Below are positions 6,765 to 12,955 of a DNA stretch of 12,955 bases, one piece after another. Below the pieces are notes generated by a model. The model worked only from the letters and a program-made list of their open reading frames with translations. It was not told the origin of the DNA and searched no databases. The translations under genes and the position numbers were made by a program. Origin of the DNA: an uncultured Oscillospiraceae bacterium (GTDB lineage: Bacteria; Bacillota; Clostridia; Oscillospirales; Oscillospiraceae); the NCBI GenBank assembly GCA_934565775.1, contig CAKTIN010000049.1, forward strand, positions 1 through 12,955. Reading direction: 5' to 3'. Each line of letters begins with the position of its first letter. Positions within the stretch are counted from its first letter, which is position 1.

Positions 6765-8438
6765 ATGGCTGAGACCACCGAAAGCAAGAACTTTATTCAC
6801 GCCTTTATTGAGCAGGACATTGCCCCCGGCGGGCAGTTTGCGGGCAAGACCGTCCACACCCGGTTTCCGCCTGAGCCCAACGGCTATCTTCACATCGGTC
6901 ACTGCAAGGCTCTGATCATCGATTTCGGCACCGCTGAAAAGTTCGGCGGGCTGTGCAATCTGCGGATGGACGACACGAATCCTACCAAGGAAGACACCGA
7001 GTTTGTGGACGCCATTCAGGAGGATATTCACTGGCTGGGCTTTGACTGGGGCGACCGCTTCTTCTATGGCTCCGACTATTTTGAGCAGACCTACGCCTAC
7101 GCCGAGGAGCTGATTCAGAAGGGCCTGGCCTACGTCTGCGAGCTGACCCCGGAGCAGTTTAAGGAATACCGCGGCGATCTGACCCATCCCGCCGTCTCCC
7201 CTTACCGGGACCGCCCCATCGAGGAGAATCTGGACCTGTTCCGCCGGATGCGCGCCGGCGAGTTCAAGGACAACGAGCGCACCCTGCGGGCAAAGATCGA
7301 CCTGGCCTCCGGCAACTTCAATATGCGCGACCCGGTCATTTACCGGATCCGCCACATCGAGCATCACCGCCAGGGCAATAAGTGGTGCATTTATCCCATG
7401 TACGACTTTGCCCATCCCATCCAGGACGCCCTGGAGGGCATTACACACAGCCTGTGCTCTCTGGAATTTGAGAACCACCGGCCCCTGTACAACTGGGTGG
7501 TGGAGCACGTTTCCGTCCCCAATCACCCCCGGCAGATTGAGTTTGCCCGGCTGGGTATCGACCACACCGTCATGTCCAAGCGGAAGCTCCGCCAGCTGGT
7601 GGAGGAGGGCCGGGTCTCCGGCTGGGACGATCCCCGGATGCCCACCCTGTGCGGCCTGCGCCGCCGGGGCTATACCCCCAAGTCCATCCGGAATTTCTGC
7701 GAGCGGGTGGGCGTGGCCAAGTCCCCCAACACCATTGAGTATGCCTTCCTGGAGCACTGCCTGCGGGAGGATCTGAACGATACCGCCACCCGGGTCATGG
7801 CTGTGCTGCACCCCCTGAAGCTCACCGTCACCAACTACCCCCAGGGGCAGACCGAGCGGTTCTCCGTGGAGAACAACCCCGTGGACCCCAACGCCGGGAC
7901 CCGGGAGGTCACCTTCTCCCGGGAGCTGTGGATTGAAGCGGAGGACTTCATGGAGGAGAAGGCCGGCAAATTCTTCCGTCTCTTCCCTGGCAACGAGGTC
8001 CGTCTGAAGGGCGCCTATGTGGTCAAATGCACCGGCTGCCGGAAGGACGAAAACGGGAAGGTCGTAGAGGTCTTCTGCGAATACGATCCCCAGTCCCGGG
8101 GCGGCGACCCCGCCGACGGCCGGAAGGTCAAGAGCACCATCCACTGGGTGGATGCGGAAAACTGCTACGACGCCGAGGTCCGGCAGTATGACAATCTGTT
8201 TAACGACCCCGATCCTGACGCCGCCGGAAAGGACTTCCTGGCCTGCCTGAACCCCGACTCCCTGGAGGTCCTTACGGGATGCAAGGTAGAGGCCTCTCTC
8301 CACGAGGCCAAGGCTCCCGCCTCCTATCAGTTCATGCGGCTGGGCTACTTCTGCGTGGACAATAAGGACTCCACGCCGGAGCACCTGGTGTTCAACCGTT
8401 CCGTCAGCCTGAAGGACAGCTACAAGCCCGCAAAATAA
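6765..8438 (+). CDS. glnS: Glutaminyl-tRNA synthetase
   Basis: This 557-residue class I aminoacyl-tRNA synthetase attaches glutamine to tRNA-Gln. The catalytic motifs are PPEPNGYLHIGH with HIGH at residues 43-46, and VMSKR at 269-273 for the KMSKS loop. RMDDTNPTKED, just after the first motif, and FGCR-type anticodon-domain context near VTFSRELWIE fit GlnRS rather than GluRS, and the length is close to that of the E. coli enzyme. Many Firmicutes lack GlnRS and instead make Gln-tRNA by GatCAB amidation, so its presence is informative about lineage; whether gatCAB is also present cannot be seen. The gene stands alone, divergent from the DUF4004-bactofilin operon and convergent with degV, with its own promoter and no T-box leader. 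Confidence 0.96.
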   Translation: MAETTESKNFIHAFIEQDIAPGGQFAGKTVHTRFPPEPNGYLHIGHCKALIIDFGTAEKFGGLCNLRMDDTNPTKEDTEFVDAIQEDIHWLGFDWGDRFFYGSDYFEQTYAYAEELIQKGLAYVCELTPEQFKEYRGDLTHPAVSPYRDRPIEENLDLFRRMRAGEFKDNERTLRAKIDLASGNFNMRDPVIYRIRHIEHHRQGNKWCIYPMYDFAHPIQDALEGITHSLCSLEFENHRPLYNWVVEHVSVPNHPRQIEFARLGIDHTVMSKRKLRQLVEEGRVSGWDDPRMPTLCGLRRRGYTPKSIRNFCERVGVAKSPNTIEYAFLEHCLREDLNDTATRVMAVLHPLKLTVTNYPQGQTERFSVENNPVDPNAGTREVTFSRELWIEAEDFMEEKAGKFFRLFPGNEVRLKGAYVVKCTGCRKDENGKVVEVFCEYDPQSRGGDPADGRKVKSTIHWVDAENCYDAEVRQYDNLFNDPDPDAAGKDFLACLNPDSLEVLTGCKVEASLHEAKAPASYQFMRLGYFCVDNKDSTPEHLVFNRSVSLKDSYKPAK

Positions 8439-8443
8439 AGCTT

Positions 8444-8476
8444 TTGCGCCCCGCCGAAAAGCCCGGCGGGGCGCAA
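8444..8476. terminator. GC-rich hairpin after glnS
   Basis: A perfect 13-bp stem (TTGCGCCCCGCCG at 8444-8456 pairing with 8464-8476) with a seven-base loop starts six bases after the glnS stop. On the forward strand no T run follows. Reading the other way the stem is followed by AAGCTTTATT, also poor in T. It probably ends transcription of glnS together with the next hairpin. Confidence 0.6.
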
Positions 8477-8479
8477 TAG

Positions 8480-8505
8480 ACCCCCTCCGGGAAACCGGCG
8501 GGGGT
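8480..8505. terminator. Second hairpin between convergent glnS and degV
   Basis: ACCCCCTCCGG (8480-8490) pairs with CCGGCGGGGGT (8495-8505) with a single T-C mismatch and a GAAA tetraloop. It lies directly after the first hairpin and just before the degV stop. Forward, it is followed by GTCCTTTATTTCTT, a modest T-rich tract, so it is likely the functional terminator for glnS and may act in both directions. Confidence 0.65.
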
Positions 8506-8510
8506 GTCCT

Positions 8511-9359
8511 TTATTTCTTCCGAATAAACAGCACGCCGAGGGTACCGGGGCCGCAGTGGCAGGAGACGGTGCAGCCCGCGTAGGTCTCGTAGACGTTTTG
8601 GAAGCGGCCATACTGGCTCACCGCATCCTTGGAGGCCTGAAGCTCCACCGGTGCGACCGGCGTATGGGTGATGAAAATCATGCCGTCCTCCAGCTGATCC
8701 ATCCGGCCGTCCAGCCGGTCCTTCACATAGTTGGCAAGGCACTTCTCATAGGGGCCGCGATATTTCTTGACCACCTTCATCTGCCCCTGCACCACCTCGA
8801 TGCAGGGCCGCAGGTGCAGCAGATTCGCACCCAGGGCGGCGGCCGAAGAGCAGCGGCCTCCCTTTACCATGTAATCCAGCCGGTGCAGCAGGAAGCTTGC
8901 CTCCACATGCGGCGTTAAATCGTTCAGATCGCGAACCAGTTCCTCCACACTTGCCGCAGTCTTTGCCAGCTGGCAGGCCTTCATCACCACCAGGCCGTGT
9001 CCGGTGGAGAGATTCTGGGAATCTACCACATAGACGTTGGGAAACGCCTCGGCGGCAACGCTGGCATTCTGGTAGCAGGAGGAAAAGCCGGAGCCGATGG
9101 TAATATGGACCACCGCATCATACTGCGGCGCCAGCTCCTGGAACACCGCCTCGTATTCCTCCACGTTTACCGCTGTGGTGGAGCACAGATCGCCGCCGTT
9201 ATCCACATGGGCGAAAATCTCCTTCGGCGTGATCTCCGTGCCGTCTTTGTAGTATTTATCCCCCATGCAGATGCTCAGAGGCGAAATTGCAATTTGATTT
9301 TCCCGAATCAGCTCCGGGGACAGATCGCAGGTGGAGTCCGCGCTGATTTTGATTCTCAT
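8511..9359 (-). CDS. DegV family fatty-acid-binding protein
   Basis: This 282-residue protein begins MRIKISADSTCDLS, the characteristic DegV opening with the first serine-rich loop. TTAVNVEEYEAVF at about 61-73, the GSGFSSCYQNA loop at 89-99 and YMVKGGRCS at 163-171 form the fatty-acid pocket region, and CHCGPGTLGV near the end is the usual C-terminal motif. Proteins of this family (FakB type) hold a single fatty acid and, with the kinase FakA, feed host or recycled fatty acids into phospholipid synthesis; the substrate here is unknown and no fakA is in the window. The frame is open 22 codons upstream, but the ATG at 9359 has a perfect AGGAGG site seven bases away. Ten cysteines are present, somewhat many for this family. 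Confidence 0.93.
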   Translation of the reverse strand: MRIKISADSTCDLSPELIRENQIAISPLSICMGDKYYKDGTEITPKEIFAHVDNGGDLCSTTAVNVEEYEAVFQELAPQYDAVVHITIGSGFSSCYQNASVAAEAFPNVYVVDSQNLSTGHGLVVMKACQLAKTAASVEELVRDLNDLTPHVEASFLLHRLDYMVKGGRCSSAAALGANLLHLRPCIEVVQGQMKVVKKYRGPYEKCLANYVKDRLDGRMDQLEDGMIFITHTPVAPVELQASKDAVSQYGRFQNVYETYAGCTVSCHCGPGTLGVLFIRKK

Positions 9360-9396
9360 GGAAAAACCTCCTATTTTGTCGCAAAAGAATGGTTTG

Positions 9397-9425
9397 ATTT
9401 TATCAAAAAATTGAATCATTGTCAA
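9397..9425 (-). promoter_or_regulatory. Promoter of degV
   Basis: On the reverse strand TTGACA (9420-9425), a 17-base spacer and TAAAAT (9397-9402) form a strong sigma-A promoter. The predicted start is near 9390, giving a leader of about 31 bases. Confidence 0.83.
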
Positions 9426-9431
9426 TCCCCC

Positions 9432-9460
9432 TTGCGAAAGGCGCCGCGTTATGCTATTCT
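9432..9460 (+). promoter_or_regulatory. Promoter of the C_GCAxxG_C_C gene
   Basis: TTGCGA (9432-9437), 17 bases, then TATTCT (9455-9460). The predicted transcript start (about 9467) falls immediately before the AAGGAGGGG ribosome site at 9468-9476, so the leader would be very short. Its -35 box is six bases from the -35 box of the divergent degV promoter. Confidence 0.55.
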
Positions 9461-9481
9461 AAGGAAAAAGGAGGGGATTGT

Positions 9482-9931
9482 ATGGACCATTCCCAGCGGG
9501 CAGGCGACCTGTTCCGGCAGGGCTACAACTGCGCCCAGGCAAGCTTTGCCGCCTTCAGCGACCTCACAGGTCTGTCAGAGGCAGAGGCCCTGCGCCTGGC
9601 CTCCGGACTCGGCGGCGGCATGGGACGGATGCGGGAGGTCTGCGGGGCGCTCAGCGGAATCTTCCTGGCGGCGGGCTATCTGTATGGCTACGATACCCCG
9701 GTCGACGAAAAAAAGGCGGCGCTGTACCGCCGGATCCAGGATCTAGCCGGGGCCTTCCGCTCGGAGTTCGGGTCCATCCTCTGCCGGGAGCTCCTGGACC
9801 ATCCGGACAGCACCCCTTCCCCCACTCCCAGGACCGCCGGCTTTTATGCCAGCCGCCCCTGCCAGCGCTTCATCGAAGCTGCCGCGGCCCTGCTGGACGA
9901 TAGCATCCGGGCATCCGGCTCGGAGCCCTGA
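9482..9931 (+). CDS. C_GCAxxG_C_C family probable redox protein
   Basis: This 149-residue protein carries the conserved pattern of the C_GCAxxG_C_C family (PF09719): GYNCAQA with Cys17, the glycine-rich SGLGGGMGRM, then VCGALSG with Cys54, LCREL with Cys101 and a C-terminal PCQRFIEAAAALL with Cys127. The family is thought to be redox-active or metal-binding because of these invariant cysteines, but its reaction is unknown. No signal peptide is visible; the LSGIFLAAGYLYG stretch at 57-69 is hydrophobic but typical of the family fold. The ATG at 9482 is chosen over upstream in-frame codons because AGGAGG lies seven bases before it and the promoter -10 box lies upstream at 9455. The gene is monocistronic, divergent from degV. 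Confidence 0.88.
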   Translation: MDHSQRAGDLFRQGYNCAQASFAAFSDLTGLSEAEALRLASGLGGGMGRMREVCGALSGIFLAAGYLYGYDTPVDEKKAALYRRIQDLAGAFRSEFGSILCRELLDHPDSTPSPTPRTAGFYASRPCQRFIEAAAALLDDSIRASGSEP

Positions 9932-10012
9932 GCGGTGATACGGCTCCCCCACCCGGCAATCTTTGCATTTGGGCTTTTATCCTTGCGCCGCACAGCCTTT
10001 TTAACAGACGAA

Positions 10013-10048
10013 GGAGCACCCGGGAATTTTCCCAGGTGCTCCCGTTTT
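10013..10048. terminator. Bidirectional terminator between the C_GCAxxG_C_C gene and the ABC remnant
   Basis: GGAGCACC (10013-10020) pairs with GGTGCTCC (10035-10042), with an inner GGG/CCC extension after one mismatch. Forward, it is followed by CGTTTT (10043-10048), a T run that overlaps the stop codon of the reverse-strand ABC gene. The 80 bases before it (9932-10012) hold no gene that I can see. Confidence 0.72.
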
Positions 10049-11044
10049 CACAGCTTCCAGCCGACGGTCTGCTTTTTGCCGCCGACGAAGTCTGCGTAGA
10101 TGCCGGGCTGCTCAATAAGCTGCTCATACTGGCCCTGCTGGACAATGCGGCCATGGTCGATGACCAGAATCTGGTCGGCGTGGCGCACGGTTTTGAGGCG
10201 GTGCGCAATCATGATAATCGTTTTATTCCGGGTCAGGGCCTCGATGGCCTTTTGCAGCCGGTCCTCATTTTCCGGGTCCACATTGGCGGTGGCCTCGTCG
10301 AGAATGACGATGGGGGCGTTTTTCAGCATGGCGCGCGCAATGGAAGTGCGCTGCTTTTCCCCGCCGGAAAGGCTTGCGCCGCCTCCGCCCCGACCATTGT
10401 GTCGAAGCCCTGTTCCAGATCGCCGAGAAAGCTGTCGCACCCGGCCTCATGGGCCGCCGCTTCCACCTCGGCATCGGTTGCATTCCTGCGTCCCATGCGG
10501 ATGTTCTCCCGGACAGTATCGTCAAACAGATAGTTATCCTGAGAGACAAAAGCCACCTGATCGTAAAGCTCGTCCAGGGGAATTTCCTTCAGATCGTGTC
10601 CGCCCATTGTAATGGTGCCGTTTTTTACATCCCAGAAGCCCGCAATGAGCTTTGCCAGGGTGGATTTTCCGGAGCTGGAGGGGCCGGCCAGCGCCGTCAT
10701 GCGGTTCTGCGGTACCGTAAGGCTGACGCCGTGGAGAATTTCCTGATCGTCATGGTAGCCGAAGGAAACATCCTTCACCTCCATATTGTGATTTTCAAAT
10801 GCGACGCGCTGGGTCCCATGCACCTGCTCCTCGGCTTTCAGAATTTCATCCACCTGGGACACCGTAGATACGCCGGGAAGGCCGTCTGCCCCGCAAGGAG
10901 CAGCGCAAGGATCTTCGCCGCGACGAAATAGGGGGCCATGCCGCAGGCAACGCCCACCACGGCCAGAAAGACCGCCGTGATGAGCTTGCCGTGCTCCTTC
11001 TCACCCAGCTTCCAGATTCGCCCGATTGGGCTTTTTTCATTCAT
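10048..11044 (-). pseudogene. Decayed ABC exporter (fused membrane and ATPase domains)
   Basis: The start is intact: AGGAGG lies nine bases before the ATG at 11044, and the first 57 or so residues (MNEKSPIGRIWKLGEKEHGK, then a hydrophobic helix ending near GQTAFPAYL) look like the N-terminus of a full-length exporter. Near 10865 the reading frame jumps to the linker before the ATPase domain (VSQVDEILKAEEQ), so most of the six-helix membrane domain, about 260 codons, is missing and the join is out of frame. The ATPase domain still has Walker A GPSSSGKST, Q-loop VSQDNYLF, signature LSGGEKQR, Walker B IVILDEATANVD and H-loop IAHRL, but a second frame change near 10382-10384 separates the first half from the signature motif. 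One restored G on the reverse strand would give VGAEGGASLSGGEKQR. It lies just downstream of tetR. No functional transporter can be made. The join or indel could in principle be an assembly error. Confidence 0.88.
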
Positions 11045-11063
11045 GTGTTCTTACCTCCTATAA

Positions 11064-11079
11064 GTTAGCATCAGCTAAC
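11064..11079. promoter_or_regulatory. Palindrome between tetR and the ABC remnant
   Basis: GTTAGC-ATCA-GCTAAC is a perfect 6-bp inverted repeat with a four-base centre, extendable outward to nine bases per arm with one mismatch (TAAGTTAGC against TAGGTTAGC). It lies five bases upstream of the ABC ribosome site. It could be an operator or a small RNA hairpin controlling the transporter gene. The half-site TTAGGTTAG resembles DtxR/IdeR boxes, but the spacing between halves is wrong for that family. Confidence 0.5.
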
Positions 11080-11094
11080 CTAAGTGCTTTTAGA

Positions 11095-11117
11095 AGGGCT
11101 GCCCTTTCGGCAGCCCT
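11095..11117. terminator. Hairpin after tetR
   Basis: AGGGCTGCC on the reverse strand (11109-11117) pairs with GGCAGCCCT (11095-11103) around a five-base loop, beginning 11 bases after the tetR stop. The sequence that follows (TCTAAAAG on the reverse strand) is not a T run, so it may be a leaky terminator or a stabilising stem between tetR and the ABC gene rather than a full stop. Confidence 0.55.
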
Positions 11118-11127
11118 CTCTTGCCGC

Positions 11128-11754
11128 TTATGGTTGGCCGGTGCCAAAAATCTCCAAAAAACCGGCGCGATGATACCGGCTCAGAAGCTCGATGTATTCG
11201 GTCGCCTCTTCCCGGCTCATGCCGTGACGAATGATCTCAAAAATGCTCTCAAACCGGGAGGTTGTGACGATATGCAGCAGCTTTTCCGTCACCGCATCGC
11301 CGAATTTGTCCGGATAGCCCACCGCCGCCATGTATTTGTAGGTGTATTCCACCTCAATGCGGACAAGCTCATCGATGAAATTATGGAATCGCGTACCGTA
11401 AGACGAATCCAGCAGCAGCCGGAATTCATCCAAATGCGTATACATAGAATCGATCAATTCCAAGGTTCCGCCGTCGGCGTATTTCGGCATAAGCTCGGCC
11501 TGCTCTTCGGCTGACATCTGATGAAATTTCTCCTGAATCCGGATGAACCGCTCTGTCATCTCGCTTAAAACCGGTTCCACAATGGCGGAAAACAGCCCCT
11601 CTTTGTCTCCGAAGCGGACATAGATGGAATTTGTGCTGGTCTCCGCCGCCGCCGCGATCGTCCGCAGAGAGGCGTCCACATAGCCCTTATCGAGAAATTC
11701 CTCCTCGGCCGCAGCCAGGATTCGCTCCGCTACGCCCTCGATCTGCTTTGCCAT
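11128..11754 (-). CDS. TetR/AcrR family transcriptional regulator
   Basis: This 208-residue repressor-type protein has the TetR N-terminal DNA-binding domain: ILAAAEEEFLDKGYVDASLR at about residues 12-31, then the recognition helix region TSTNSIYVRFGDKEGLF at 39-55. The C-terminal ligand-binding region is helical and not assignable to a ligand. The ATG at 11754 is preferred because GGGGAG/AAAGG purine stretches precede it, whereas the ATG at 11778 lies inside the operator, about 15 bases from the predicted transcript start, with no ribosome site. It sits upstream of an ABC exporter gene, the usual TetR-exporter arrangement, but that exporter is broken. The gene is visibly less GC-rich than the housekeeping genes. 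Palindromes over its own promoter suggest autorepression. Confidence 0.88.
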   Translation of the reverse strand: MAKQIEGVAERILAAAEEEFLDKGYVDASLRTIAAAAETSTNSIYVRFGDKEGLFSAIVEPVLSEMTERFIRIQEKFHQMSAEEQAELMPKYADGGTLELIDSMYTHLDEFRLLLDSSYGTRFHNFIDELVRIEVEYTYKYMAAVGYPDKFGDAVTEKLLHIVTTSRFESIFEIIRHGMSREEATEYIELLSRYHRAGFLEIFGTGQP

Positions 11755-11776
11755 AGGCTCCCCTTTCCTTCTATTC

Positions 11777-11802
11777 ATAACAGCGTTTCATAACACTGTT
11801 AT
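11777..11802. promoter_or_regulatory. Tandem TetR-type operators over the tetR start point
   Basis: A perfect 13-bp palindrome, ATAACA-C-TGTTAT (11790-11802), overlaps the end of the -10 box and the start point; directly beside it is an imperfect copy, ATAACAGCGTTTC (11777-11789). Its 11-bp core, TAACA-N-TGTTA, is identical except for the centre to the operators at the bactofilin promoter. Confidence 0.68.
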
Positions 11803-11829
11803 TTTACATCGCTCCCACTGAAATGTCAA
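11801..11829 (-). promoter_or_regulatory. Promoter of tetR
   Basis: On the reverse strand a perfect TTGACA (11824-11829), 17 bases, then TAAAAT (11801-11806). The transcript would start near 11794, inside the operator region. Confidence 0.83.
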
Positions 11830-11994
11830 GGTCAAATCCGATCAAATATCGTCCTGCCGGAGGCCCGCTTTCTGTGCCATGTGCAAAAAGCGGCAAAACC
11901 GCCGCCCCTTCGCCCGGCTTCACCCCACTTTGCCCTGCCGCATAACCTGTGTTGAGGGCCTTGGCCCATCAATGCGAAATGGAGCGTGCATTTT

Positions 11995-12849
11995 ATGGCG
12001 CAATTCAAAAACTATGCAACCTTGACCTACAGCGGCGGGACCTCCAACTCCAACACCGTCACCGGGGAGCTGCTGCCGGTCCTGGCCGCCACCAAAACCG
12101 CCGTCATGGACGACTATACTCCCAAGGACAGCGTGACCTATGTGCTTTCCCTGGTAAATACCGGGGCAAAGGCGCTCACCGGTCTGACCGTTACGGACGA
12201 CCTGGGAGCTTACGCCTTCGGAGGGAATACCCTCTATCCCCTGGCCTACACCAATGGCTCCCTGCGCTGCTATATAAACGGCGTGCTGCAAACCCCCGCT
12301 CCCACCGTTACCGTCGGTCCTCCCCTGGTCATAACCAACCTGCACATTCCCGCCGAAGGGAATCTTCTGTTGATCTACGAAGCAGCCGTAACCCCCTATG
12401 CCCCCCTGGGCATTGATGCGACCATCACCAACACCGCCACCATTACCGGCGGCGACCTGTGCCGGACCGTCACCGCCACAGAGACCATCGGCATGGCGGT
12501 CCGTCCGGAGCTGAGCATCAGCAAGGCTCTGTGCCCCGCCACCGTCACCGAATGCGGGCAGATCACCTATACCTTCGTTATTGAGAACCTCGGCGCAGTC
12601 GCCGCCTCAGCCGGAGACAACGTTGTTCTTACGGACACCTTCACCCCTATTCTGAACCCCATCGCTGTCACACTGAACGACGTGACCTGGTCCGAGGGGA
12701 ATCAGTACACCTACAATCCCCTGACCGGCCAGTTCGCCACCAATCTTGGGAAGATCACCGTCCCGGCCGCCGCCTATACCCAAAAGCCGGACGGCACCTG
12801 GGCCATTACTCCCGGCACGGCCACCTTGACCATTACCGGCACCATCTAA
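11995..12849 (+). CDS. DUF11-repeat protein of unknown function, no signal peptide
   Basis: This 284-residue protein is rich in Thr, Val, Ala and Asn and has almost no charged clusters. After an N-terminal strand (MAQFKNYATLTYSGGTSNSN) come two immunoglobulin-like DUF11-type repeats: about 28-152 (ATKTAVMDD...VTYVLSLVNTG...LTVTDDLG) and about 170-284 (LSISKALCPATVTECGQITY, then VVLTDTF). It ends exactly with a beta strand, TLTITGTI. Such domains usually belong to surface proteins, yet there is no signal peptide, membrane anchor or sorting motif. Similar two-repeat proteins occur in Clostridia as I recall; their role is not established. The ATG at 11995 has GGAG ten bases upstream; an in-frame GTG at 11986 has no suitable site. 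A spore-surface role is only a guess. It is divergent from tetR. Confidence 0.75.
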   Translation: MAQFKNYATLTYSGGTSNSNTVTGELLPVLAATKTAVMDDYTPKDSVTYVLSLVNTGAKALTGLTVTDDLGAYAFGGNTLYPLAYTNGSLRCYINGVLQTPAPTVTVGPPLVITNLHIPAEGNLLLIYEAAVTPYAPLGIDATITNTATITGGDLCRTVTATETIGMAVRPELSISKALCPATVTECGQITYTFVIENLGAVAASAGDNVVLTDTFTPILNPIAVTLNDVTWSEGNQYTYNPLTGQFATNLGKITVPAAAYTQKPDGTWAITPGTATLTITGTI

Positions 12850-12857
12850 GCGTAAAA

Positions 12858-12878
12858 GGAGGCCCCAAGGGGGCCTCC
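12858..12878. terminator. Hairpin after the DUF11 gene
   Basis: GGAGGCCCC (12858-12866) pairs with GGGGCCTCC (12870-12878) around a three-base loop, eight bases after the stop codon. Forward, no T run follows; on the reverse strand it is followed by TTTTACG. It likely stops or stabilises the DUF11 transcript. Confidence 0.6.
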
Positions 12879-12915
12879 CCAGTCTGTCAAAAAACTACCC
12901 AAAGGCCCCTGTTTC

Positions 12916-12924
12916 TGCTATAAT
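12916..12924 (+). promoter_or_regulatory. Extended -10 promoter of the next gene
   Basis: TGC followed by a perfect TATAAT (12919-12924) forms an extended -10 element; the -35 position 17 bases upstream (TACCCA) is weak. The predicted start near 12931 is about 15 bases before the ATG at 12946. Confidence 0.6.
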
Positions 12925-12945
12925 AGAGGAAACGGGGGTGTTTTC

Positions 12946-12955
12946 ATGGAAGACT
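12946..12955 (+). CDS. Start of an unidentified gene (three codons visible)
   Basis: An ATG preceded by GGGGGTG (12934-12940, five bases away) and the extended -10 promoter begins a forward gene reading M-E-D before the window ends. Nothing can be said of its product. Confidence 0.45.

Noticed and set aside
6624..8384. A 586-codon open frame on the reverse strand opposite glnS
   Set aside because: It is the antisense shadow of glnS, caused by GC-biased third positions; its translation has no recognisable domain and glnS motifs are clear on the other strand.
10323..10862. A separate 179-residue ATPase protein
   Set aside because: It is the first half of the ABC ATPase domain ended by a frameshift; it lacks the signature and Walker B motifs, which continue in another frame.
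11956..11967. GGGCC-TT-GGCCC inverted repeat upstream of the DUF11 gene
   Set aside because: A two-base loop is too tight for a good hairpin, and one short GC repeat is likely to arise by chance in this DNA.
11949..12416. A 155-codon forward frame overlapping the DUF11 gene
   Set aside because: Arg/Pro/Gly-rich translation without a ribosome site; it is a shadow of the DUF11 reading frame.
10048..12955. A defence island or mobile element around tetR and the ABC remnant
   Set aside because: No integrase, transposase, tRNA attachment site, terminal repeats, nuclease or toxin gene is visible; the region looks like ordinary accessory DNA in decay.

Overview
The window looks like a chromosomal segment of a GC-rich, low-motility-of-genes Firmicute, most likely a gut Clostridia member of the Oscillospiraceae type. 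The reasons are the rplI-dnaB and tilS-hpt-ftsH gene orders (both typical of Firmicutes), strong Gram-positive style Shine-Dalgarno sites, a YhbD-type (DUF4004) regulator next to a bactofilin, and a dedicated glutaminyl-tRNA synthetase combined with high GC. The genus is an inference; no rRNA gene is present.

Layout. Positions 1-5242 are a tightly packed forward housekeeping run: the tail of rplI (ribosomal protein L9), dnaB (replicative helicase), tilS (tRNA-Ile lysidine synthetase), hpt (hypoxanthine phosphoribosyltransferase) and ftsH (membrane AAA+ metalloprotease, TTG start). A long 59-nt hairpin at 5264-5322 separates this from a reverse two-gene operon, a DUF4004/YhbD-like HTH protein translationally coupled (ATGA) to a bactofilin. 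That operon has an almost perfect sigma-A promoter with two copies of a palindromic operator. Divergent from it is glnS (6765-8438), followed by two hairpins and a convergent degV gene. A C_GCAxxG_C_C redox-type protein is divergent from degV.

The right part (10013-12955) is accessory and locally richer in A+T. It holds a decayed ABC exporter gene (most of the membrane domain deleted, plus a one-base frameshift in the ATPase domain), its upstream TetR-family regulator with a strong autoregulated-looking promoter, then a forward DUF11-repeat protein without a signal peptide, a hairpin, and the promoter and first three codons of another gene.

The most interesting point is regulatory. The promoter of the DUF4004-bactofilin operon and the promoter of the tetR gene about 5 kb away carry the same 11-bp palindrome, TAACA-N-TGTTA. 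This suggests that the TetR protein, whose own transporter is broken, may control the bactofilin operon. I saw no CRISPR array, tRNA, rRNA, insertion sequence, integrase or obvious anti-phage system.
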